The notes under the pieces are model-generated. The model was not told the DNA's origin. It saw only the letters and a program-made list of their open reading frames with translations, and did no database searches. The position numbers and the translations under genes were made by a program. Shown here piece by piece: positions 25,651-33,480 of a stretch of DNA of 64,000 nt (within the stretch, counting starts at the first letter, position 1; every line of letters starts with the position of its first letter). Source of the stretch: an uncultured Oscillospiraceae bacterium (GTDB taxonomy: Bacteria; Bacillota; Clostridia; Oscillospirales; Oscillospiraceae); NCBI GenBank assembly GCA_934569225.1, contig CAKTKC010000002.1, positions 62,001-126,000 of the forward strand. The letters are read 5' to 3'.

Positions 25651-25680
25651 TTGACAATCGTACCTGTTCAATGGTAAAAT
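25651..25680 (+). promoter_or_regulatory. Promoter of the T-box-cysS operon
   Basis: TTGACA (25651-25656) and TAAAAT (25675-25680) with an 18 bp spacer, placing the start just before the T-box leader. Confidence 0.8.
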
Positions 25681-25689
25681 ACTCCCGAA

Positions 25690-25884
25690 TTTAATATCGC
25701 GATGAACGGAAAGAGTACCGTGCTTCGCACCCAAAGAGAGTCCGGGTCGGCGGCTGAAAGCCCGGGCGGTGCTGTGCGCGGGAAAGTGCGTCCGGGAGCG
25801 AAAGCGTCAGCAAAAAGGGATAAATGAGAGTGGAACCGCGAGCTTTGCCCGCCTCTTGTATGCAGTTACAAGGGGCGTTTTCTT
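25690..25884 (+). ncRNA. T-box leader (cysteine-tRNA sensing)
   Basis: The T-box bulge motif GAGAGTGGAACCGCG is at 25826-25840. It is followed by a terminator stem CGCCTCTTGTA/TACAAGGGGCG (25850-25877) and a T-run. Upstream, a structured stem I begins ATCGCGATGAACGGAAAGAG. Uncharged tRNA-Cys binding should favour the antiterminator and allow cysS expression. Cysteine specificity is inferred from the downstream gene. Confidence 0.85.
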
Positions 25885-25944
25885 TTTGCAACGGTATAAA
25901 ACAAATCAGTACGCGCTACATTATAATAAATGGAGGAAAGAAAC

Positions 25945-27360
25945 ATGTATCTGTACAATTCCCTGACCCATAAAAAGGAGCTGTTCGTTCCCAACGACCC
26001 CAATCTGGTGAAAATGTATACCTGCGGCCCCACGGTGTACCACTATGCCCACATCGGCAATCTGCGCACCTACATCATGGAGGATGTGCTGGAAAAGTCC
26101 CTGCGGTATCTGGGCTACAGCGTCAAGCGGGTCATGAACATCACCGACGTGGGTCATCTGGCTTCCGATGCCGACACCGGCGAGGACAAGATGCTCAAAG
26201 GCGCCCGGCGGGAGCACAAGACCGTCATGGAGATCGCGAAATACTACACCGACGCCTTTTTTGCCGACTGCGACAAGCTGAACATCAAGCGTCCCGACGT
26301 GGTGGAGCCTGCGACCAACTGCATCAGCGAGTATATCCACATGGTGCAGACCCTTCTGGACAAGGGATGCGCCTATCTCGCCGGGGGCAATGTGTACTTT
26401 GATACCTCTACCTTAAAGCAGTATTACGTCTTCAACGACCACGATGAGGAAAATCTCGCGGTGGGCGTCCGGGAGGGCGTGGAAGAGGACACCAACAAGA
26501 AGAACAAGAACGACTTCGTCCTCTGGTTCACCAAGAGCAAGTTTGAGGATCAGGCGCTGAAATGGGACTCTCCCTGGGGCGTGGGTTATCCCGGCTGGCA
26601 CATCGAATGCTCCTGCATCTCCATCAAGCATCTGGGGGAGTATCTGGACATCCATGCCGGCGGCATTGACAACGCCTTCCCCCACCACACCAACGAGATT
26701 GCCCAGTCCGAAAGCTATCTGGGTCACAAGTGGTGCAATTACTGGTTCCATGTCCACCATCTGAATACGGACAACGGCAAAATGAGCAAATCCAAGGGCG
26801 AGTTCCTCACCGTGAGCCTGCTGGAGCAGAAGGGCTATGACCCCATGGCCTACCGTCTGTTCTGCCTGCAAAGCCACTACCGCCGGAATCTGGTATTCAG
26901 CTGGGAAAATCTGGATAACGCCGTCGCGGCCTACGACAAGCTGATTGCCAAGATCGCCGCCCTCAAGGACGACGGCGAGGTGGACGCCGAGGCGTTCAAC
27001 AAGCTGAAGGAGCGTTTTGTGGGAGCGCTGAACGGCGACCTGAATACCTCCGTGGCTGTCACCGCCCTGTACGATGTGCTGAAGGCCAAATGCAATGACG
27101 CCACCAAGCTGGCGGCCATTGCCGACTTTGACCAGGTGCTGTCCCTGAATCTGCTGTCCGCCGCCAAGACGCTGCGAGAGAAGCAGGCGCAGGAGGAGCA
27201 GGCATCCGCCGATCCGGAGATCGATGCGCTGGTCGCCGCCAGAACCGAGGCAAAGAAGGCGAAGAACTTCGCCGAAGCAGACCGCATCCGGGACGAGCTG
27301 AAAGCCCGGGGCATTGAGATCATCGACACGCCCCAGGGCGCGAAATGGAGAAAAGTATGA
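25945..27360 (+). CDS. cysS: Cysteinyl-tRNA synthetase
   Basis: A 471-residue class I aminoacyl-tRNA synthetase that charges tRNA-Cys. The first zinc ligand lies in CGPTVYHYAHIGN, which also holds the HIGH-equivalent HIGN. ECSCIS and the HTNEIAQSE motif provide further zinc ligands, and KMSKSKG is the KMSKS loop. The start is ATG 25945 with GGAGG 8 nt upstream; the upstream in-frame ATG at 25930 is part of the ribosome site. It is controlled by the T-box leader and overlaps polA by 4 nt. Confidence 0.97.
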   Translation: MYLYNSLTHKKELFVPNDPNLVKMYTCGPTVYHYAHIGNLRTYIMEDVLEKSLRYLGYSVKRVMNITDVGHLASDADTGEDKMLKGARREHKTVMEIAKYYTDAFFADCDKLNIKRPDVVEPATNCISEYIHMVQTLLDKGCAYLAGGNVYFDTSTLKQYYVFNDHDEENLAVGVREGVEEDTNKKNKNDFVLWFTKSKFEDQALKWDSPWGVGYPGWHIECSCISIKHLGEYLDIHAGGIDNAFPHHTNEIAQSESYLGHKWCNYWFHVHHLNTDNGKMSKSKGEFLTVSLLEQKGYDPMAYRLFCLQSHYRRNLVFSWENLDNAVAAYDKLIAKIAALKDDGEVDAEAFNKLKERFVGALNGDLNTSVAVTALYDVLKAKCNDATKLAAIADFDQVLSLNLLSAAKTLREKQAQEEQASADPEIDALVAARTEAKKAKNFAEADRIRDELKARGIEIIDTPQGAKWRKV

Positions 27361-29885
27361 AGCTGCTGATTCTGGACGGCAACAGCGTCATTAACCGCGC
27401 CTATTTCGGCGTCAAGCCCCTGACCACCCGGGACGGGCTGTATACCCACGCCATTTACGGCTTTCTCAACATTCTGGAACGGATGGAGAAGGAGGAGCAG
27501 CCCGAAGCGGTGTGCGTGGCCTTCGACCTCCACGGCCCCACCTTCCGGCACTTAAAATACGAGGGCTACAAGGCCACCCGCCATGCCATGCCCGAGGAAC
27601 TGGCGCAGCAGATGCCCATTATGAAGGACGTCCTGCGGGCGATGAATATTCCCATCTATGAGTGTCAGGGCTGGGAAGCCGACGATGTCATCGGTACCGT
27701 GGGCAAAATCTGCTCTCAGCAGGACTGGGAGTGCGTGATTGTCACCGGCGACCGGGATTCACTCCAACTGATCGACGAAAATGTCCATGTCAAGCTGGTG
27801 ATTTCCAAGCCGGGGCAGACCACGACGACACTGTTCGACGAAGAAAAATTCCGGGAGGAATACGGCTTCGAGCCGAAAAAGCTCATCGACCTGAAAGCCC
27901 TCATGGGGGATTCCTCCGACAATATTCCGGGGGTGGCGGGCGTCGGCCCCAAGACCGCCAAGGAGCTGCTGGCGAAATTCGGCAGTCTGGACGGGGTTTA
28001 TGCCCATTTGGACGACCCCTCCATCCGCCCCAAGCTTCGGGAGAAGCTGGAAGCGGGGAAGGAGAATGCCTACCTTTCCTTCGACCTTGCCACCATTCGC
28101 CCGGAAGCCCCCATCGATTTTGCGCCGAAGGATGCCATTGTTCAGCCCTATAACCGGCTGGAGCTGTACCAGCTGTTCCAGAAACTGGAATTTGTGCGGC
28201 TGATCGACAAATACGGTCTGCGGGGCGCGGCGGCGGATGCCCCCAAGCCGGAGCAGAAGGTGCAGTCTCTTCCCCGGCGGGAGGACATGCCCGCCGATGT
28301 GGACAGCTGCGCCGTGTACCTTGCGGGGGACGGCAGCGTTGGCCTTGCGTGGGCGGAGGGAGTCTGCGCCCTGACGCCTATGGAAGCCCAAATGGGGCAG
28401 CTGTCCCTTGCCGGGAAAAAACTGATCTTCCACGACAGCAAAACCGCCATGCACCGGCTGGACGAGTTGAGGATACAGGCGGGGGACTGCGTCTTTGACA
28501 CGGCGCTGGCGGCCTATGACCTGAATCCCTCGTCTTCCGACTATACCGTTTCCAAGCTGGCAACCAATTATCTGGGGCTGAGCGTGGAGGACACCGACGC
28601 GGCGGCCTGTGCCGAGGCCGTGTGGCACCTGCGCCCGGTGCTTGCCGGGGAGCTGGAAAAGAACGGCATGGACAGGCTCTACCGGGAGATCGAATTCCCC
28701 CTGTGCCGGGTGCTTTACCACATGGAAAACCGGGGCATCTGCATCGACCGGGAGCAGTTAAGGCAGTTCGGCGACATGCTTTCCCGGCGAATTGCCGACT
28801 GTGAGACCCTGATCTTCTCCTACTCCGGCGGGGAATTCAATATCAATTCCACCCGCCAGCTGGGAGAACTGCTGTTTGAAAAACTGGGGCTTCCCCCGGT
28901 GAAAAAGACGAAAACCGGCTATTCCACCAATGCGGAGGTTCTGGAAAAGCTGAAAAACAAGCATCCCATCATCCCGGCAATTATGGATTACCGGATGCTG
29001 ACCAAGCTGAAATCCACCTACGCCGACGGCCTGATGAAGGAAATTCGGGAGGACGGGCGGATTCACACCACCTTCCAGAATCTGGTAACGGCGACGGGAC
29101 GGCTGTCCTCCACGGAGCCGAATCTCCAGAATATCCCGGTCCGCACGGATCTGGGCGCGGAAATCCGGAAAATGTTCATTCCCAAGCCCGGCTGCGTGCT
29201 GGTGGACGCAGACTACAGCCAGATCGAGCTGCGGGTGCTGGCGCACATCGCCGGTGACGACGCCATGCGCAAGGCGTTCTGCGACCACGTGGACATCCAC
29301 ACGGCTACGGCCGCGCAGGTGTTCGGCGTGCCGGTGGAAGAGGTCACCCCCCTGCAGCGCCGCCATGCCAAGGCTGTCAATTTCGGCATTGTCTACGGCA
29401 TTTCCGAGTTCTCTCTGGCGGAGGATATCGGGGTTTCCCGCTATGAAGCCCGGGCGTATATCGACAATTATCTGAACAACTACCGGGGCGTGAAGGAATA
29501 CATGCACAAGGTGGTGGCGGATGCACGGGAAACGGGCTACACCGAGACGCTGTACGGCCGCCGCCGGTATATTCCGGAGCTGAAAAGCAGCAATTTCAAC
29601 GTCCGCAGCGGGGCGGAGCGTATCGCGCTGAACACGCCTATTCAGGGAACGGCGGCAGATTTGATCAAGCTGGCCATGATCCGGGTGGAAGATGCCCTGA
29701 ACGAAAAATACCCCGACGCAAAGCTCCTTTTGCAGGTTCACGATGAGCTGATCGTGGAATGCCCGGAGGCCATTGCCCAGGAGGTCGCGGCGCTGGTCAG
29801 CCGGGAGATGGAAAACGTGGCGTCTCTCAGCGTGCCGCTGACGGCGGAGGCAAAATTCGGAAAGAGCTGGTACGAGGCAAAATGA
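27357..29885 (+). CDS. polA: DNA polymerase I
   Basis: An 842-residue repair and Okazaki-fragment polymerase. The 5'-3' exonuclease domain (1-290) has DGNSVINRAYFG, GDRDSLQL and GDSSDNIPGVAGVGPKTA. A middle 3'-5' exonuclease-like domain follows (about 300-460). The polymerase domain has DADYSQIELRVLAHIAGD, RRHAKAVNFGIVYGIS and QVHDELIVE. The middle domain lacks the acidic metal-binding motifs, so proofreading is probably absent, as in Bacillus Pol I. ATG 27357 overlaps the cysS stop; GGAG sits 6 nt upstream. Confidence 0.96.
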   Translation: MKLLILDGNSVINRAYFGVKPLTTRDGLYTHAIYGFLNILERMEKEEQPEAVCVAFDLHGPTFRHLKYEGYKATRHAMPEELAQQMPIMKDVLRAMNIPIYECQGWEADDVIGTVGKICSQQDWECVIVTGDRDSLQLIDENVHVKLVISKPGQTTTTLFDEEKFREEYGFEPKKLIDLKALMGDSSDNIPGVAGVGPKTAKELLAKFGSLDGVYAHLDDPSIRPKLREKLEAGKENAYLSFDLATIRPEAPIDFAPKDAIVQPYNRLELYQLFQKLEFVRLIDKYGLRGAAADAPKPEQKVQSLPRREDMPADVDSCAVYLAGDGSVGLAWAEGVCALTPMEAQMGQLSLAGKKLIFHDSKTAMHRLDELRIQAGDCVFDTALAAYDLNPSSSDYTVSKLATNYLGLSVEDTDAAACAEAVWHLRPVLAGELEKNGMDRLYREIEFPLCRVLYHMENRGICIDREQLRQFGDMLSRRIADCETLIFSYSGGEFNINSTRQLGELLFEKLGLPPVKKTKTGYSTNAEVLEKLKNKHPIIPAIMDYRMLTKLKSTYADGLMKEIREDGRIHTTFQNLVTATGRLSSTEPNLQNIPVRTDLGAEIRKMFIPKPGCVLVDADYSQIELRVLAHIAGDDAMRKAFCDHVDIHTATAAQVFGVPVEEVTPLQRRHAKAVNFGIVYGISEFSLAEDIGVSRYEARAYIDNYLNNYRGVKEYMHKVVADARETGYTETLYGRRRYIPELKSSNFNVRSGAERIALNTPIQGTAADLIKLAMIRVEDALNEKYPDAKLLLQVHDELIVECPEAIAQEVAALVSREMENVASLSVPLTAEAKFGKSWYEAK

Positions 29886-30322
29886 GAATTGCGCACATGA
29901 CGGCGGAGCAGGTTCCTCAGGTCGCGGCACTGGAAAAAGTTTGCTTTTCCGACCCGTGGAGCGAAAAAAGCGTTGCTTCCGAGCTGGAAAATCCTCTTTC
30001 CTGCTGGCTGGTGGCGCTGGACGGCGAGATGGTGGCGGGCTATGTCGGCTCCCAGACGGTGATGGACGAGACGGATATGATGAACATCGCCGTCCATCCG
30101 GACTTCCGGCGGAAGGGCGTCGCCCGGGGGCTGATTCTGGCGCTGATGGGGGAACTGAAACAGCGGGGAAGCCGCTGCCTGACCCTGGAGGTTCGCGTGT
30201 CCAACGTCCCTGCCCGCACCCTTTATGAATCGCTGGGCTTTGCCCATGTGGGAACCCGCCGGAATTACTACCAAAATCCCAAAGAAGACGCTCTCATTCT
30301 GAGAAAGGAGTGGGAAATTTGA
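29882..30322 (+). CDS. rimI: Ribosomal-protein-alanine N-acetyltransferase RimI
   Basis: A 146-residue GNAT acetyltransferase that acetylates the N-terminal alanine of ribosomal protein S18 or similar targets. The acetyl-CoA loop is RRKGVARGL, and the C-terminal signature ARTLYESLGFAHVGTRRNYY is typical of RimI. ATG 29882 overlaps the polA stop by 4 nt. It is next to tsaD, the usual neighbour of rimI in Firmicutes. Confidence 0.93.
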   Translation: MRIAHMTAEQVPQVAALEKVCFSDPWSEKSVASELENPLSCWLVALDGEMVAGYVGSQTVMDETDMMNIAVHPDFRRKGVARGLILALMGELKQRGSRCLTLEVRVSNVPARTLYESLGFAHVGTRRNYYQNPKEDALILRKEWEI

Positions 30323-31335
30323 ATATTTTAGCTGTGGAGTCCTCCTGCGACGAAACCGCTGTTGCCATTGTCCGGGACGGACGGGAGGTTTTGACGGACT
30401 GCATCGCGTCCCAGGTCGATCTGCACCGCATTTACGGCGGCGTGGTGCCGGAGATTGCGTCCCGGAAGCACATTGAAGCCATCTACGGCCTGGCGGATCA
30501 GGCGCTGGCGCGGACGGGGCTATTAAGAAGCGACATCGACGCCGTGGCCGTGACCTACGCCCCCGGGCTGATCGGCGCGGTGCTGGTGGGGGTGAACTTC
30601 GCCAAGGCGGCGGCGCTGGCGCTGGGGAAGCCACTGATCCCGGTTCATCACATCCGGGGACATATCGCCGCCAATTACATCGCCTATCCCGAGCTGGAGC
30701 CGCCGTTTCTGTGTCTGGTGGTGTCCGGCGGCCACACGATGATCGTGGAGGTCAAGGACTACACGGACATGAATATCCTCGGCACGACGCTGGACGACGC
30801 GGCGGGGGAATCCTTCGACAAGGTCGCCCGGGTGCTGGGGATGCCCTATCCCGGCGGCGCGGCGCTGGACAGAGCTGCAAGGCAGGGGGACGAGACAAAA
30901 TACGTCCTTCCCCGGAGCAAACCCGGGGAAAATCCGTACAATATGAGCTTTTCCGGGCTGAAAACCGCAGCTTTGAACCTGATCCACCATGCCGAACAGG
31001 TGGGGGAGGAGCTGGATATTCCCAGTCTCTGCGCCGCCTTTTCCGCCGCGGTGTCCGACACGCTGGTGCCCCGGGCGGTGATGGCGCTGGAACAGACCGG
31101 CTATCGGAAAATTGCCGTGGCCGGGGGCGTTGCCGCAAACTCCCGCATCCGCGCGGACATCCTCGCGGCGGCGGAGAAGCTGGGGGCGGAGGTCTATCTG
31201 CCGCCGCTTCACCTGTGCGGGGACAACGGCGCCATGATCGGCGCTCAGGCGTATTACGAGTATCAGGCGGGGCATGTGGCCGACATGAGCCTGAACGCCT
31301 ACGCCACCAAGTCCATTCTGGGGGAAGCACTATAG
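30319..31335 (+). CDS. tsaD: tRNA t6A threonylcarbamoyltransferase subunit TsaD
   Basis: A 338-residue metal-dependent enzyme that, with TsaB and TsaE, transfers threonylcarbamoyl to A37 of ANN-decoding tRNAs. Signature NILAVESSCDETAVAIV at the N-terminus, the metal-binding HIRGHIAANY and the SGGHT loop are intact. I choose TTG 30319 because AAGGAG lies 8 nt upstream and the protein then starts exactly like the family. GTG 30310 would fall inside that ribosome site. It overlaps the rimI stop by 4 nt and is the last gene of the T-box operon. Confidence 0.95.
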   Translation: MNILAVESSCDETAVAIVRDGREVLTDCIASQVDLHRIYGGVVPEIASRKHIEAIYGLADQALARTGLLRSDIDAVAVTYAPGLIGAVLVGVNFAKAAALALGKPLIPVHHIRGHIAANYIAYPELEPPFLCLVVSGGHTMIVEVKDYTDMNILGTTLDDAAGESFDKVARVLGMPYPGGAALDRAARQGDETKYVLPRSKPGENPYNMSFSGLKTAALNLIHHAEQVGEELDIPSLCAAFSAAVSDTLVPRAVMALEQTGYRKIAVAGGVAANSRIRADILAAAEKLGAEVYLPPLHLCGDNGAMIGAQAYYEYQAGHVADMSLNAYATKSILGEAL

Positions 31336-31340
31336 AATGT

Positions 31341-31367
31341 GGGGGAGACGGGAAGTCTCCCCCTTTT
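31341..31367 (+). terminator. Terminator of the cysS-polA-rimI-tsaD operon
   Basis: GGGGGAGAC GGGAA GTCTCCCCC then TTTT, six bases past the tsaD stop. Confidence 0.85.
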
Positions 31368-31480
31368 GCATGAATATCGACGAATATACGGGGAATGTAA
31401 ACTAAACTGTAACTAAAGATTACAAAAACGTTACATTTCTCGGAGCATAACGGATTTTGTCAGGTGTTATGTATATCGCC

Positions 31481-31538
31481 TGTGGATAAAATTGTGGAAA
31501 CTGTGTATAACGGTGTGCATAATTCCGGTTTATCCACT
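31481..31538. promoter_or_regulatory. DnaA-box cluster
   Basis: Three 9-mers fit the DnaA box: TGTGGATAA (31481-31489, perfect on minus), TGTGTATAA (31503-31511, the TTATACACA variant) and TTATCCACT (31530-31538, one mismatch). They fall within 58 bp of AT-rich DNA directly upstream of the exporter promoter. No dnaA or other replication-initiation gene is adjacent. It could titrate DnaA, regulate the exporter, or be chance. Confidence 0.55.
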
Positions 31539-31560
31539 GCTGAAACTGTTCTGAAAGTGG

Positions 31561-31589
31561 TTGACAAAGCGGAACAGGCATGTTATCAT
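31561..31589 (+). promoter_or_regulatory. Promoter of the BmrCD-like exporter operon
   Basis: TTGACA (31561-31566) and TATCAT (31584-31589) with a 17 bp spacer; the transcript would start near 31596, just before the leader peptide. Confidence 0.8.
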
Positions 31590-31621
31590 ACACTCACATT
31601 ATAAGGAAGGAGGAAGTGAAT

Positions 31622-31684
31622 ATGTTGAAGAACGGCTTGAACGTTTTTGGCAGAAGACTTGCTCCGGGGGTAACCGTGCGGTAG
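31622..31684 (+). CDS. 20-residue leader peptide of the ABC exporter operon
   Basis: A strong ribosome site (AAGGAGGAAGTGAAT) precedes an ATG encoding 20 residues, MLKNGLNVFGRRLAPGVTVR. It is followed within 27 bp by an intrinsic terminator and then the exporter genes. This matches the bmrB arrangement upstream of bmrCD in Bacillus subtilis, where ribosome stalling on a leader by translation inhibitors prevents termination. The peptide has no sequence family I recognise; function is inferred from layout. Confidence 0.7.
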   Translation: MLKNGLNVFGRRLAPGVTVR

Positions 31685-31710
31685 GAATACCGGCATGGGC
31701 TGTTTGTGCG

Positions 31711-31738
31711 GCGCAGGCTTCGGCCTGTGCTTTTTTTG
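31711..31738 (+). terminator. Attenuator terminator before the ABC exporter genes
   Basis: GCGCAGGC TTCG GCCTGTGC followed by TTTTTTT: a strong UUCG-capped terminator inside the leader, 18 bp before the first exporter gene. An upstream stem CGGTA/TACCG (31679-31692) overlaps the leader stop codon and could take part in an alternative fold. Confidence 0.85.
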
Positions 31739-31755
31739 TTGTTTGAGGTAGAAAA

Positions 31756-33480
31756 ATGAAAGAAATGCTGCATTATCTGAAGCCCTACTGGAAGGGGCTG
31801 ATCGCCGCGACCATTGCCGTGGCGATATCCACAGTCTGCGACCTGCTGCTGCCCGCCATCATGAGCGAAATTCTCAACAAGGGTGTCTATCAGGCGGATT
31901 TTGCCTACATCGTCAGATGCTGCGCCGTCATGGCGGCGGTGGCGCTGGTGGGGTTGGGAACGGTGCTCTTGGGATCGAAAATTTCTAACGACGTGGTGGC
32001 GTCCTTCTGCGCCGACCTCCGCGCCGCCGTGTTCCGCAAGGTCAACCAGATGAGCTTTGAGGAATTCGGCGAGCTGGGGACAGCGGCGCTTGTGACCCGC
32101 TGCTCCCACGATGTGGAGACGGTGAGCTGGATCGCGGCAGAGCTGTCCGGCACTGTCGTCATGATCCCGGTGCTGTTTTTTGGCGGTGTGGTGCTGTCCC
32201 TGCGGAAGGACGTGGCGCTGTCGCTGACCATGCTGGCCTTCGTTCCTGTGATCCTGGCGATCGTTATCTTCATCGGAAAGAAGATCGACGGCATCTGGGA
32301 AGTGTCCGACAAGCTCATTGACCGGCAGAATGAGATCATGCGGGAGCGCCTGCGGGGCATCCGGGTCATCCGGGCGTTCAACTCCGAGAAGCGGGAGCAT
32401 GAGCGGGTGTCCGAAGCCACCCGCACTATGGCGAACAGCTTCATCCGGGGCAATGTGGCCATGGGCGCCATTTCCCCACTGGCGACCTTCCTGCTAAATG
32501 TGGCGGCGGTGCTGATCGTGTACCTGGGCGGCTGGCGGATGGAGACCTCCACCGGCCTGACCGGCGGCGATATTTTTGCCATCGTCCAGTATGTGTCTCT
32601 GGTTTCCGCGGGCGTTGTCACCGGTGCGTTTGCCATCATCAGCTTCCCCCAGGCAGAGGTGGCGGCAAAGCGCATCGGGCAGGTGCTCCATGCCAAGGGC
32701 ATGGCAGATCCTATCGAGCGGCAGGACATCACCTTGTCCGGGGATATCGACTTTGACCATGTGACCTTCCGCTACGAGGGCGCGGCGGAGGCTGCCCTGA
32801 AGGACATCACCCTTTCCGTGAAAAAGGGGCAGAAGGCGGCCATCATCGGCGGCACCGGTTCTGGAAAAAGCACGCTGGTGCAGCTTCTGCTGGGCTTCCG
32901 TATGCCCACCGCCGGCGAGGTTCGCATGGACGGAATGCCCACCCGGACACTCAGCCGCCGCACCATGCGGGACAATATCAGCTGCGTACTGCAAAACGCG
33001 ACCATCTATTCCGGTACCATCCGGGACAATGTGCGCATGGGCAGGCTGGAAGCGGGGGATGTGGAGATCCGGGAAGCGCTGGAAATCGCGCAGGCCGGGG
33101 AGTTTGTAAACTCCTTCACCGACGGCATCGACCACATGATCCGCCAGTCGGGCAAGAACCTGTCCGGCGGACAGAAGCAGCGGCTGAGCATTGCCCGGGC
33201 GCTGCTGAAAAATGCGCCCATCTATATTTTTGACGACAGTTTTTCTGCGCTGGACTTCCTGACGGAAGCGAAGCTCCGCGCAACCCTGAACCAGAATCTG
33301 GCGGGGAAGACCCAGCTGATCATCACCCAGCGGGTGACCTCTGCCATGCACTGCGACGTGATCTTCGTCATGGACGCCGGCGCACTGGTGGACAGCGGCA
33401 CCCACGCCCAGCTGCTGGAACGGTGCGGAGTGTACCGGGAAATCTATGCGTCCCAGACGGGAGGGAACCTGAATGGATGA
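31756..33480 (+). CDS. ABC exporter half-transporter, BmrC-like (degenerate site)
   Basis: A 574-residue half-transporter: six membrane segments (residues 1-310) plus an ATPase domain. Walker A is GGTGSGKST and the signature LSGGQKQRLS. Walker B ends IYIFDDSFSALD, so the catalytic Glu is replaced by Asp. This is the hallmark of the degenerate-site subunit of heterodimeric exporters such as BmrC. It lies behind the leader peptide and attenuator and overlaps the next half-transporter gene by 8 nt. Probable multidrug export. Confidence 0.92.
   Translation: MKEMLHYLKPYWKGLIAATIAVAISTVCDLLLPAIMSEILNKGVYQADFAYIVRCCAVMAAVALVGLGTVLLGSKISNDVVASFCADLRAAVFRKVNQMSFEEFGELGTAALVTRCSHDVETVSWIAAELSGTVVMIPVLFFGGVVLSLRKDVALSLTMLAFVPVILAIVIFIGKKIDGIWEVSDKLIDRQNEIMRERLRGIRVIRAFNSEKREHERVSEATRTMANSFIRGNVAMGAISPLATFLLNVAAVLIVYLGGWRMETSTGLTGGDIFAIVQYVSLVSAGVVTGAFAIISFPQAEVAAKRIGQVLHAKGMADPIERQDITLSGDIDFDHVTFRYEGAAEAALKDITLSVKKGQKAAIIGGTGSGKSTLVQLLLGFRMPTAGEVRMDGMPTRTLSRRTMRDNISCVLQNATIYSGTIRDNVRMGRLEAGDVEIREALEIAQAGEFVNSFTDGIDHMIRQSGKNLSGGQKQRLSIARALLKNAPIYIFDDSFSALDFLTEAKLRATLNQNLAGKTQLIITQRVTSAMHCDVIFVMDAGALVDSGTHAQLLERCGVYREIYASQTGGNLNG

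Noticed and set aside
25769..25966. Small open frame within the T-box leader
   Set aside because: It overlaps the T-box motif and terminator, which explain the sequence fully.
27357..29885. Proofreading activity for DNA polymerase I
   Set aside because: The 3'-5' exonuclease-like middle domain lacks the acidic metal-ligand motifs, as is usual in Bacillus-type Pol I, so this is not a special finding.
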